Of a DNA stretch of 64,000 nucleotides, positions 26,976 through 35,637 are shown in pieces. The notes under the pieces are model-generated. The model saw nothing but the letters and a program-made list of their open reading frames with translations, was not told where the DNA came from and searched no databases. Origin of the DNA: Minwuia sp048007105 (GTDB lineage Bacteria > Pseudomonadota > Alphaproteobacteria > Minwuiales > Minwuiaceae); NCBI RefSeq assembly GCF_048007105.1, contig NZ_CP180352.1, positions 1,302,001-1,366,000 of the forward strand, written 5' to 3'. Numbering within the stretch: position 1 is the stretch's first letter; every line of letters begins with the position of its first letter. Made by a program: the position numbers and the translations under genes.

Positions 26976-28847
26976 TTGGCCAAGGGGAACGAGCCGCCGA
27001 CCGAACCCTTCAAGCGGGCCGTTGCGTCCGCACTGAGGGCGATCGCGCGCGAGCCCGATATCGAGGTCAGCTATGGCCCCGAGACCCCGGCGCTGCGTGG
27101 CAAGCGCGCAAGGCTGCCCGTCCCCAGCCGGCGTATGGAGCCTGAAGAGCTCGCCCAGATCCGGGGCGCCTCCGACAGCTTCGCGCTGAAGCTGCGCTAT
27201 CACGACGCCAAGGTGCACCGGAAGAACCTGCCTCAGGGCGGCACCGCGCGGGCGATCTACGAAAGCATGGAGCAGGCCCGGGTCGAGGCGCTGGGCGCGA
27301 AGTCGATGTCCGGCGTCGCGGACAATCTGCACGCCGCGCTGACCGAGCGCTGCCGGGTGCGCGGCTATGGCCGCCTGCGCGACCAGTCCGAGGCGCCGCT
27401 CTCCGAGGCCGTGGGCTTTCTCATGCGGGAGGCGCTGGGCTCGCGGACCCTGCCCGATGACGCCAAGAACCTGCTGGACCTCTGGCGCGACGAGCTGATG
27501 GAGAAATCCGGCGGCGACGTGAAGGACCTGATGGGCTGTCTGGACGACCAGGAAGAGTTCGCCCGGGTCGCACGTCAGCTGATCCGCGACCTCGGCTACA
27601 TGGAAGACGAGCCCACCGACGGCGAGGAGGACGATCAGGACTCCCAGGACGAGAGCTCGGAACAGCAGCAGCAGTCCGAACAGGAAGGCGAGGAGGGGTC
27701 CGAGCAGGCCTCCGAACCGCAGTCGGCCGAACAGGGCGAGGGGGACGAGAGCGCCGAGGAGCAGGGCGAGCAGGTCCAGGCCATGGGCGACGACGACATG
27801 GAAGGCGAGGGCGAGGAGGCCGGCAAGGGCAAGCGCCCGGTCTATCCGGACGATTTCGCCAACGATCCCGACCGCCGCCGCTACCAGCCTTTCACCTCCG
27901 AGTTCGACGAGGTGGTCGAAGCGACCGATCTCTGCGACGCCGAGGAACTGACCCGACTGCGCGGTCAGCTGGACCAGCAGCTGCATCACCTGCAGGCCGT
28001 CGTCGCAAAGCTGGCCAACCGCCTGCAGCGCCGCCTGCTGGCGAAGCAGAACCGGTCCTGGGAATTCGATCTGGAAGACGGCTATCTCGACACCGCGCGG
28101 CTGGCCCGCGTCGTCGCCAACCCGGTGCTGCCCCTCTCCTACAAGATGGAGCGGGACATGGACTTCCGCGACACGGTGGTCACCCTGCTGATCGACAATT
28201 CCGGCTCCATGCGCGGCCGGCCGATCACGGTTGCGGCCATGTGCGGCGACATCCTGGCCCGCACGCTGGAGCGTTGCGCGGTGAAGGTGGAGATCCTGGG
28301 TTTCACGACGCGCGCCTGGAAGGGCGGGCAGTCGAGGGAACGCTGGCTGACCGCCGGCAAGCCCGCCAATCCGGGCCGGCTCAACGATCTTCGCCACATC
28401 GTCTACAAGCAGGCCGACGCGCCGATGCGCCGGGCCCGGAAGAACCTGGGCCTGATGCTCCGCGAGGGGCTGCTGAAGGAAAACATCGACGGCGAAGCGC
28501 TGAAATGGGCGCATGACCGCCTGATCGCACGACCCGAGCAGCGCCGCATCCTGATGGTCATCTCCGACGGTGCGCCGGTCGATGATTCCACGCTGTCGGT
28601 CAATGCCGGCAACTATCTGGACCGCCATCTGCGCGAGACCATCGAGTGGATCGAGACCTACTCGCCGGTCGAGCTGATCGCCATCGGTATCGGTCATGAC
28701 GTCACGCGCTACTACCGCCGCGCCGTCACCATCGTCGACGCCGAGCAGCTGGGCGGCGTGATGATGGAGAAGCTGGCCGAACTGTTCGACGAGGATGACG
28801 GCCCGACGCAGCATGCCGGCGCCCCCCGTCGCCGCGCGGCGCGCTAG
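26976..28847 (+). CDS. cobT: cobaltochelatase subunit CobT
   Basis: The 623-residue protein is the partner of CobS. It has an N-terminal helical region, a very acidic Glu/Gln-rich linker at about residues 208-288 and a C-terminal von Willebrand A domain with the metal site DNSGSMRG (Asp407). A second conserved block is LMVISDGAPVDDSTLS. The start is a TTG at 26976 (MAKGNEPPTEPFKRA), in keeping with CobT N-termini. CobS and CobT form a ring that powers CobN. Confidence 0.95.
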   Translation: MAKGNEPPTEPFKRAVASALRAIAREPDIEVSYGPETPALRGKRARLPVPSRRMEPEELAQIRGASDSFALKLRYHDAKVHRKNLPQGGTARAIYESMEQARVEALGAKSMSGVADNLHAALTERCRVRGYGRLRDQSEAPLSEAVGFLMREALGSRTLPDDAKNLLDLWRDELMEKSGGDVKDLMGCLDDQEEFARVARQLIRDLGYMEDEPTDGEEDDQDSQDESSEQQQQSEQEGEEGSEQASEPQSAEQGEGDESAEEQGEQVQAMGDDDMEGEGEEAGKGKRPVYPDDFANDPDRRRYQPFTSEFDEVVEATDLCDAEELTRLRGQLDQQLHHLQAVVAKLANRLQRRLLAKQNRSWEFDLEDGYLDTARLARVVANPVLPLSYKMERDMDFRDTVVTLLIDNSGSMRGRPITVAAMCGDILARTLERCAVKVEILGFTTRAWKGGQSRERWLTAGKPANPGRLNDLRHIVYKQADAPMRRARKNLGLMLREGLLKENIDGEALKWAHDRLIARPEQRRILMVISDGAPVDDSTLSVNAGNYLDRHLRETIEWIETYSPVELIAIGIGHDVTRYYRRAVTIVDAEQLGGVMMEKLAELFDEDDGPTQHAGAPRRRAAR

Positions 28848-28945
28848 CCGGACCTGCGCATTTCCCCATTCGATCTATTGAGGCCGTTCGAGAGAGCGGC
28901 TAGGTTCCGCGCCCTGCCGGACTCAAGCATCAGGAAAGCACCGTC

Positions 28946-29197
28946 ATGACCGAAGCCGTCGCCGCCGATCATCTGCGCCAGCTCATCGAGCGCATCGAAC
29001 GCCTGGAAGAGGAAAAGGCGGCGCTGGCGGCCGACATCCGCGAGGTCTATGCGGAGGCCAAGGCGCAGGGCTTCGACAGCAAGACCATGCGGCAGGTGAT
29101 CAAGATCCGGAAGATGGAACCCTCCGACCGTCAGGAGCAGGAGGCCGTGCTGGCGCTCTATCTGGAGGCGCTCGGCCTCCCCGCCAACCCGAACTGA
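28946..29197 (+). CDS. gapR: GapR-type DUF2312 DNA-binding protein
   Basis: The 83-residue protein matches DUF2312, the family of the nucleoid-associated protein GapR that binds overtwisted DNA and supports replication in Caulobacter. Typical segments are LRQLIERIERLEEEKAALAADI, DIREVYAEAKAQGFD and KTMRQVIKIRKME. It is a long helix forming a coiled-coil dimer. The gene has its own ribosome site and lies just upstream of the hydroxyacyl-CoA dehydrogenase gene. Confidence 0.92.
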   Translation: MTEAVAADHLRQLIERIERLEEEKAALAADIREVYAEAKAQGFDSKTMRQVIKIRKMEPSDRQEQEAVLALYLEALGLPANPN

Positions 29198-29207
29198 GGA
29201 TGCGCCG

Positions 29208-30524
29208 ATGACCCGCGAGATCAATTCCGTCGCCGTTCTGGGCGGCGGCACCATGGGCGCGGGCATCGCCGGCGCCGCGGCGCAGCTGGGCTGCGAAGTG
29301 CTGCTGCTGGACGTCGACATGCCGACGGCCGAGAAGGCGCTGGACCGCATCGTCAACGGCCGCCCGCCGGCGCTGGACGACGCGGACAAGGCGCATCTGA
29401 TCAAGCTCGGCACGCTCTCTGACGATCTGGCGAAGATCGCGGACTATGACTGGATCTGCGAGGCGATCGTCGAGGATCTGGAGACCAAGCGCGAGCTGTT
29501 CCGACGGCTGGAGCCGCTGCGCAAGCCGGGCTCGGTGATCTCCACCAACACCTCCGGCATTCCGCTGAAGGATATCTGCGAAGGCATGCCCGACAGCCTG
29601 CGCCGCAACATCGCGGTGACGCACTTCTTCAACCCGGTGAAGGTCATGCGCCTGATGGAGCTGATCCCCGGCGCCGATACCACGCCGGACGTGATCGAGG
29701 CCTTCACGGACTTCCTCGGCGGCCGGCTCGGCAAGGGCGTGGTCAACGCCAAGGACACCGTCAACTTCATCGGCAACCGCATCGGCTGTTTCTGGATGCT
29801 GTCGGGCCTTCACAAGGCGCGCGAGGCGCTGTCGCAGGGCATGGATCAGGAAACCATCGATGCGCTGATGTCGAAGCCCGTCGGTCTGCCGCCGACCGGG
29901 CTGTTCGGACTGATCGACCTGATCGGTCTCGACGTCATGTATCTGGTCGGCAAGAACCTGGACGTGAACCTGCCGTCGAAGGACGAGGGCCGCGCATACA
30001 CATCCTTCCCGCCAGTGGTGCAGCGCATGTACGACGCCGGGCAGCTGGGCCGAAAGACCGGCGGCGGCTTCTACCGCATGTCGAAGGACGCCGAGGGCAA
30101 CCGCAGCCGCGAGGTCTTCGATCTGGAGCGTGAGGCCTGGCGTGGCGATCATGCGGTCGAGCTCTCGGACTCCCACCGCAACGGTAGCTCGCTGATGTTC
30201 GACGACAGCGTCGAGGGCCGCTTTGCCTGGAGCCTGATGGGCGGGGCGCTGTTCTACGCGGCCGATCTGGTGCCGGAGATCTCCGACGACGTGGTCAATA
30301 TCGACCGCGCCATGCGCTGGGGTTTTGCCTGGACCGAGGGACCGTTCCAGTTCCTGGACTCGCTCGGCCCGGCGCGCGTGATCGCCAGGCTGGAACAGGA
30401 GGGCCGCGAGCTGCCGAAGATGCTGCGCGTGCTGAAGGATGCAGGCGCGGAGAGCTTCTACCGCAATGGCGAGTCCGAGTATCTCGGCCTCGACGGCGCC
30501 TGGCACCCGACGCCGCCGGAGTAG
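29208..30524 (+). CDS. 3-hydroxyacyl-CoA dehydrogenase lacking the usual hydratase domain
   Basis: The 438-residue protein is an NAD-dependent hydroxyacyl-CoA dehydrogenase. The dinucleotide site is VLGGGTMGAGIAG (residues 10-22), the catalytic His is His139 in VTHFFNP, and two C-terminal dimer domains follow, with GRKTGGGFYR. It resembles the N-terminal half of ~780-residue dehydrogenase/enoyl-CoA hydratase proteins and stops at LGLDGAWHPTPPE, where the hydratase half would begin. A palindromic repeat follows directly. It may be a stand-alone version or a truncation. Confidence 0.88.
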   Translation: MTREINSVAVLGGGTMGAGIAGAAAQLGCEVLLLDVDMPTAEKALDRIVNGRPPALDDADKAHLIKLGTLSDDLAKIADYDWICEAIVEDLETKRELFRRLEPLRKPGSVISTNTSGIPLKDICEGMPDSLRRNIAVTHFFNPVKVMRLMELIPGADTTPDVIEAFTDFLGGRLGKGVVNAKDTVNFIGNRIGCFWMLSGLHKAREALSQGMDQETIDALMSKPVGLPPTGLFGLIDLIGLDVMYLVGKNLDVNLPSKDEGRAYTSFPPVVQRMYDAGQLGRKTGGGFYRMSKDAEGNRSREVFDLEREAWRGDHAVELSDSHRNGSSLMFDDSVEGRFAWSLMGGALFYAADLVPEISDDVVNIDRAMRWGFAWTEGPFQFLDSLGPARVIARLEQEGRELPKMLRVLKDAGAESFYRNGESEYLGLDGAWHPTPPE

Positions 30525-30551
30525 GGCGTTCGCAACGGCTATCTTTGCCGT

Positions 30552-30618
30552 CCTTGGGCTTGACCCGAGGACCTTGTCCATCTGCTTGCGCCGGGGCCTT
30601 CGGATCAAGTCCGAAGGC
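30552..30618. repeat. palindromic intergenic repeat after the hydroxyacyl-CoA dehydrogenase gene
   Basis: An arm with core CTTGGGCTTGACCCGAGG (30553-30570) and an inverted, diverged partner CCTTCGGATCAAGTCCGAAG (30598-30617) flank a short centre. This is the (T)GGxCTTGA(C/T)CCxA-type palindrome often seen between alphaproteobacterial genes. A GC-richer relative is at 37251-37332. Confidence 0.7.
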
Positions 30619-30635
30619 GGAAAGGTCACGGGTTC

Positions 30636-31628
30636 CTACTCCGGTACCGGCACCGGCTTCTCGAACTTCATGGTGTGGATCATCTTCAGCACCGCGATGG
30701 CGGTCTTCACCTGACCGACGTCGAGATGCAGTGCCGCGATGCCCAGCAGGTTGCCCGCCGGATCCTCGTGCGCCGCGTGACGGACCAGCAACTCCAGCCG
30801 GTCGCGGTCGCCGCCGGACATGTCGGGCACCTTCAGCGAGAAGGTCTGCATCATGTGCGGCACCAGACGCTGTGCGCCGAGCTGCGGCAGTTCCGGGTTC
30901 GAGGCGATGGCGACGCGCGCATAGATGATCGCCGCCCGCTTCATGTCGCTCGATACCAGCCGATGCATGGCGAACATCAGCATCTCGGCATAGAGCCTGC
31001 GGCTGTTGCCCTCGCGCATCTCCACCGGCGGCGGTTGCGCGCCCTTCGCCGGGATGCCGGGAACCCAGGTCTCGCCCAGCGCGCCGAACTTCACGATGGG
31101 CCGCATCTCGCCGGACTGGATCAGCGCGCGGAGCGCCTGGTCCTGATCGCCCCCGGCCTCCTGCTGGTGCGGCGCGAGCGCCGTCAGGAAGGCCGCCGTG
31201 GGCTCGCCGCGGGCCATGGCGACCAGCCGTCCGGAAATCCGCATGCCCTCGTCGGTCCGCACCGCAGACAGGCAGACCGGCGAACTGTCCAGCGCCTCGA
31301 AGACGGGCAGGATGCTTTTCGCCCTCAGACGGCAGAAGCTGTCCATGTAGACGGCGCGCTCGAAGATGCCCCTTTCCATCGCCAGCCTAAGGCAGTCGGC
31401 CACCGTCGGCTGCCGGAGACCGGCCGCCGAGATCACCATGTTGAACATGCCTGTGCGCCAGAGCCTGTGGCCGGGGTTCGTGGTCACGACCCCGATCGGC
31501 GCGTCCTGATGGCGCTGCCGGACGGACCAGGCCGCCATCAGCGTACGGTCGACCTGACGTTCGTCGCTGTTCGCGACGAACAGCACCACGCGCTTGTGGT
31601 GCGGATTTCTGGTGTCGGTGTCGGCCAT
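30636..31628 (-). CDS. hypothetical protein, possible glycosyltransferase-like fold
   Basis: The 330-residue protein begins with a strand-loop-helix pattern VVLFVANSDERQVDRTLMAAWSVRQRH followed by GVVTT, which could be a nucleotide-sugar-transferase-like Rossmann start, and has a later AVYMDSFCRLRAKS that resembles an acceptor-site D-x-D neighbourhood without being one. The C-terminal half is helical and repeat-like (AAIIYARVAIASNPELPQL) and may be TPR-like. I do not recognise the family. It is convergent with the preceding dehydrogenase gene. Confidence 0.7.
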   Translation of the reverse strand: MADTDTRNPHHKRVVLFVANSDERQVDRTLMAAWSVRQRHQDAPIGVVTTNPGHRLWRTGMFNMVISAAGLRQPTVADCLRLAMERGIFERAVYMDSFCRLRAKSILPVFEALDSSPVCLSAVRTDEGMRISGRLVAMARGEPTAAFLTALAPHQQEAGGDQDQALRALIQSGEMRPIVKFGALGETWVPGIPAKGAQPPPVEMREGNSRRLYAEMLMFAMHRLVSSDMKRAAIIYARVAIASNPELPQLGAQRLVPHMMQTFSLKVPDMSGGDRDRLELLVRHAAHEDPAGNLLGIAALHLDVGQVKTAIAVLKMIHTMKFEKPVPVPE

Positions 31629-31690
31629 CGGTCTCCCGGAGCGGTTCGGGAAAGTCTAGTGCGGGGCCAGTGGCTTGGGAACGTGCAACT

Positions 31691-32101
31691 TCACTGGCCG
31701 AGGATCTTCCAGACCCCCGAGGACAGCAGCACCGTCTTGCCGCGGACGGTCAACCGGCCGGTCACGAACAGCAGGCTCCGCGTTTCCCGTTCCACCGCGC
31801 CGCGGCCCTCGATCCAGTCACCCTCGCGTACGCTGGCCAGGAACTGGTTGTCCAGTTGCACCGTCGCCGTCGGCTTCCGCCCGATCAGATTGTGCGCCGT
31901 GCGGCCGAGCAACTGGTCCATGAAGCTCATCAGCATGCCGCCATGCACGACGCCGCGGCCGTTCAGGTGCTTCTCCTCGACCATCAGGCCGAAGGTCAGG
32001 CTGCCGTCATCCTCGCGGCGCTGCCAGGTGGGGCCGATCATGGTGGAAAAGTTGCCCGCATTCGTGATGGGTTCGAATCCGGCGGGTATGGTGTCGGTCA
32101 T
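31691..32101 (-). CDS. PaaI-type hot-dog thioesterase
   Basis: The 136-residue protein has the hot-dog thioesterase core HLNGRGVVHGGMLMSFMDQLLG (about residues 45-66), with HGG and the Asp in FMDQ at the usual sites, then VQLDNQFLASVREGDWIEGRG. It probably hydrolyses an acyl-CoA. Upstream (32102-32280) is a non-coding stretch with no clear promoter motif. Confidence 0.85.
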   Translation of the reverse strand: MTDTIPAGFEPITNAGNFSTMIGPTWQRREDDGSLTFGLMVEEKHLNGRGVVHGGMLMSFMDQLLGRTAHNLIGRKPTATVQLDNQFLASVREGDWIEGRGAVERETRSLLFVTGRLTVRGKTVLLSSGVWKILGQ

Positions 32102-32280
32102 GGAGCCTCGAGTCGTGTTGCATTGCGTCCGCTGCGGGACGGTCTATGTGTGACGGTGATACAGGGAGAGTCGGGTTTTGGCGCGTATCGACGGTTTGTT
32201 AACGGTATCATGGTCACGATGGCCAGACTTCCGGCGCCTGTGGGCCGCCGGAACCATGGCGACTGCCAAGGAGCCCGACC

Positions 32281-32466
32281 ATGTTCGATCTGCCTGTGCT
32301 GATCTCCGAGAGCAAGAACGGATTCCGCATTGCGGTTGCGATAAACGACGATTCGGTGATCTCGCGCCGCATCAGCCGCGCCGACCTGGAGCAACTGCGC
32401 GTCCGCATCGACGCCGCGCTGGGCGTCGAACGCTCGACCTTCGACGACTGGCTGGTGGACTCCTAA
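32281..32466 (+). CDS. small 61-residue protein of unknown function
   Basis: The frame MFDLPVLISESKNGFR to DDWLVDS is preceded by AAGGAG about eight bases before its ATG and uses the genome's GC-ending codons throughout, so it is probably translated. It has a predicted mix of strand (GFRIAVAINDD) and helix (RADLEQLRVRIDAAL). No family is recognised. Its 3' end overlaps the signal-peptide region of the solute-binding protein gene in another frame. Confidence 0.6.
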   Translation: MFDLPVLISESKNGFRIAVAINDDSVISRRISRADLEQLRVRIDAALGVERSTFDDWLVDS

Positions 32467-34215
32467 CACTCGGCCTTCTCCTCGCCGCACCTGCGGCAGC
32501 CGGCACCCAGGGCATCGCCATGCATGGCGAGCCCAAATACCCGTCCGGCTTCGAGCATTTCGACTACGTCAATCCGGATGCGCCCGTCGGCGGCACGCTG
32601 ACTCTGGCCTCGCGCCAGGGCGGTTATGACAGTCTCAATCCCTTCATCTTCAAGGGGCAGGCGGCTGAGGGCTGGCGGCTGGTCTTCGAGCCGCTGACCA
32701 AGCGCAGCCAGGACGAACCGTTCTCGCTTTACGGTCTGCTGGCCGAAGAGGTCGAGATGGACGCGTCGCGCGAATGGATCCGGTTCCGCCTGCGCGAGGG
32801 CGCCAGCTTCGCCGATGGCGAGCCGGTGAAGGTGTCCGACATTCTCTGGTCGTGGGAGACCCTGCGCGACAAGGGCCGGCCAAACCACCGCCTCTACTAC
32901 AAGGAAGTGGCTCGGACCGAGGTGTCGGGCCGTGACGTCACCTTCCACTTCCGCAATGGCGACAATCTGGAACTGCCGCTGCTGATGGCGCTGATGCCGG
33001 TGCTGCCGGCGCACTGGTTCGAGGCCAACGGCTTCGAGCAGACCACGCTGGAGCCGATCCCGGGCAGCGGTCCCTATCGCGTCGACCGGGTCGAGCAGGG
33101 CCGCCGCATCGAATATGCGCGACGCGAGGACTACTGGGGCCGCGATCTGGCGGTGAACCGCGGCGACCACAATTTCGAGCGCATTCACTACGAGTTCTTC
33201 CGCGACGCGACGGCGAAGTTCGAGGCGCTGAAGGGCGGCGTCTACGACGTCCATTTCGAAGAGGATCCCGGCCGCTGGGCCGAGGCCTACGACTTCCCGG
33301 CCATCGCCGACGGGAGGCTCACCAGGGTCGAACTGCCCATGAAGCGGCCGGTCGGCATGCGCGGCTTCGTGATGAACACCCGCCGCGCGCCCTTCGACGA
33401 TCCGAAGGTGCGTGAGGCGTTGAGCCTCGCCTTCGACTTCGAATGGGCGAACGAGAACCTCTTCTTCGGCGCCTACCGCCGCAACGAGAGCTTCTACGAG
33501 AACAGCGATCTCGCCGCCGGCGGCGCACCGTCTCCGGCAGAGCTGGCGCTGCTGGAGCCGTGGCGCGGGCGCATTCCCGAGGATGCCTTCGCCCCTGCGG
33601 TCACGCCGCCCGCGACCCCCGACGCCGCGGCGCGCCGGGACAACCTGAAGCGCGCCTTCGCGCTGCTGAAGCAGGCGGGCTGGTCCATCGGCACGGATCG
33701 GAAGCTGCGCAATGCAGACGGCCAGCCGATGAGCTTCGAGATCCTGCTGTTCGATCCCGGCGACGAGAAGCTGTCGCTGCATTTCGCGCGCACGCTGGAG
33801 CGGCTGGGGATCGAGGTCGCGGTCCGGTCGGTCGATCCCTCGCAGTACGAACGCCGCCGCCGCAGCTTCGACTACGACATGATCATTAACTGGTGGTACC
33901 AGTCCCTCAGCCCCGGTTCCGAGCAATGGTACTACTGGGGTTCGGCGCAGGCCGACAATCCGGGCAGCCGGAACTACCCGGGCGTCCGGCTGGAGGCCGT
34001 GGACGAGATGGTCGGCCGCATGACCGCCGCCTCTACGCGCGCCGAACTGCAGACGGCGGCGCGGTCGCTCGACCGCATCCTTCGCGCCGGCCGCTACGTG
34101 GTGCCGCTCTACTGGCAGCCGAAGGAGCTGCTGGTGGTCAAGCAGGGACTCGGGCCGGCCGGAGACGCTGCCGATCTACGGTCCCGTGCTGACGACCTGG
34201 TGGTGGAACGAATAG
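32448..34215 (+). CDS. peptide/nickel-type extracellular solute-binding protein (family 5), with a start problem and a 3' frameshift
   Basis: The protein is a DppA/OppA-type periplasmic receptor. It has a signal-like LLTLGLLLAAPAAAG, then GGYDSLNPFIFKGQAAEGW, FRLREGASFADGEPVKVSDILWSW and PGSGPYRVDRVEQGRRIEY, as in oligopeptide receptors. No ATG, GTG or TTG lies in frame next to the signal; a CTG at 32448 or an unseen indel is possible. Near 34150-34160 an extra G shifts the frame; removing it gives the usual GLGRPETLPIYGPV to TTWWWNE ending at 34215. As written, the frame continues to 34382. Confidence 0.8.
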
Positions 34216-34229
34216 TCCCGGAAACGAAA

Positions 34230-34256
34230 GGGGCGGCGGCATCCCGCCGCCGCCCC
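34230..34256 (-). terminator. terminator of the orphan TRAP receptor gene
   Basis: A perfect 11-bp stem (34230-34240 with 34246-34256), loop ATCCC, lies between converging genes. Read leftward it is followed by CTTTCGTTTC, suiting the receptor gene on the minus strand. Its stem arms are identical to those of the hairpin after the dctP gene at 19688. Confidence 0.75.
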
Positions 34257-34284
34257 CGGTTCGGCACCGGAATGCCGCAGTCGA

Positions 34285-35436
34285 TCAGTCCATGCCGTAG
34301 GTCGAGGCGTCGACCTTGCTGTAGATTTCGGCGGCGAACAGCTTCGTCAGGCCGTCGAGGTCGTCGCCCATGCCGGCGGTGAGCCCTTCCCACTTGGCCA
34401 GCAGTTCGCGGAACGCCTTCACCTTTGCCTCAGCGTTCTCGACGCCGTAGTCATTGGTGAAGGTCTCGACGATCGTCTTCACGTCGTTGCGCGCGAATTC
34501 GCGGCTCGCGTCCAGCAGGTCCGCGGCCGGCTCGTTGACCGAGATGCCCATGGCCTTGGCCTTCTCCAGATTCTCGTCGCCGCGGCGGACATACTCGTAG
34601 GTGAAGAAGGCGGTGGAGTAGGCCGAAGCGTCGATCAGCGCACGGCGTTGCGCTTCCGGCAGTTCCTGCCACACATCGCGGTTGGCGTTGTTCAGCGCGA
34701 TGCCGGCGAACAGGCCGCCCGGCACCCGCCTCGTGATATCCTTGGTCACGTCGAAGAGCTGCAGGTTCGACAGCTCGGCCGTCGAGTACATGCCGCAGTC
34801 GAGCACGCCCTGTTCCAGCGCGGAATAGATCTCGTTGCCCGGCATGGAGACCTTGATGCCGTCCATGGCTTCGGCCCAGCGCCCGAAATTGGCGGCGCCG
34901 GAACGGAACTTCTTGCCCTTTGCGTCGGCCAGCGTGATCACCGGCATGCGGCACTGCAGGATGTAGATGCCCGAGGCGCCGGTGCCGAGATAGACCTGGT
35001 TCTGCTGCTTCCATTCCTTCTGGCAGTCGGGGCAGTTGAAGAACACGTACTCGCTCATCGCACCGGCGACGGCGGCCGGGGCGCCCGACTGGTCGTCGCC
35101 CAGCGTGGCGAGCATGCTGAGATCGGCCGCCAGATTGCTGTTCGCATACTCCGCCGGATAGTACGGCGGCAGGACATAGCCGAGGTCGGCGATGCCGTCG
35201 CGCAGGCCGGGCGGCGTTTCCTTCAGGTTCAGCAGCGACAGCGCGAAGACCTTGACCTTCAGGTCGCCGCCGGAAAGCTCCTCGGTCTTCTTGGCGAGCA
35301 GTTCGGCCAACTCCGCGGCGACGCTGCCGGTCGGAAAACCGGTGGCCAGCTTGAGCGTATCGGCGGATGCCGATGTCGAGACGGCGAATGCCGTTGCGGC
35401 CAAGGCCGCCAGAAGACGGCTCGATAGAATACGCAT
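34285..35436 (-). CDS. orphan TRAP transporter substrate-binding protein (DctP family)
   Basis: The 383-residue protein has a signal peptide (MRILSSRLLAALAATAFAVS to SASA) and the DctP fold, with KLATGFPTGS and DAKGKKFRSGAANFGRWAEAM. Unusually it holds FFNCPDCQKEW, a CPxxC pair, plus two further cysteines in LQCRMP and LDCGMY. No DctQ or DctM gene is adjacent, so it must use permeases encoded elsewhere. The ATG at 35436 follows GGGGAGG. It is monocistronic and convergent with the peptide receptor gene. Confidence 0.9.
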   Translation of the reverse strand: MRILSSRLLAALAATAFAVSTSASADTLKLATGFPTGSVAAELAELLAKKTEELSGGDLKVKVFALSLLNLKETPPGLRDGIADLGYVLPPYYPAEYANSNLAADLSMLATLGDDQSGAPAAVAGAMSEYVFFNCPDCQKEWKQQNQVYLGTGASGIYILQCRMPVITLADAKGKKFRSGAANFGRWAEAMDGIKVSMPGNEIYSALEQGVLDCGMYSTAELSNLQLFDVTKDITRRVPGGLFAGIALNNANRDVWQELPEAQRRALIDASAYSTAFFTYEYVRRGDENLEKAKAMGISVNEPAADLLDASREFARNDVKTIVETFTNDYGVENAEAKVKAFRELLAKWEGLTAGMGDDLDGLTKLFAAEIYSKVDASTYGMD

Positions 35437-35637
35437 GGTGATCCTCCCCAGGATTGTGCGTGCGGCAGACCGTATCCCGATCTCTCCCCGGACCGGTCCT
35501 TCTTCCATGCTAGGCCACCGCCGCCCGGCAGTGCACGTGTTCGCTGCGAATGCGTGTCACGAACTGTCGCCATGGCTTGCGCCCGGAGGCGCTGAGCGTC
35601 GAAACTGGTACGCGAACGGTCAACGGGCGGGGGTATC

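Noticed and set aside
26961..28814. Long minus-strand frame opposite cobT
   Set aside because: CobT on the plus strand has clear domains; the antisense frame has none.
30525..30635. Possible continuation of the dehydrogenase into a hydratase domain by a frameshift
   Set aside because: The stretch is a palindromic repeat followed at once by a convergent gene, so no hydratase coding sequence remains.
32178..32447. Longer N-terminus for the peptide receptor from a TTG at 32178
   Set aside because: It would put about 90 residues of non-signal sequence before a signal peptide and overlap the small 61-residue gene in a poorer codon frame.
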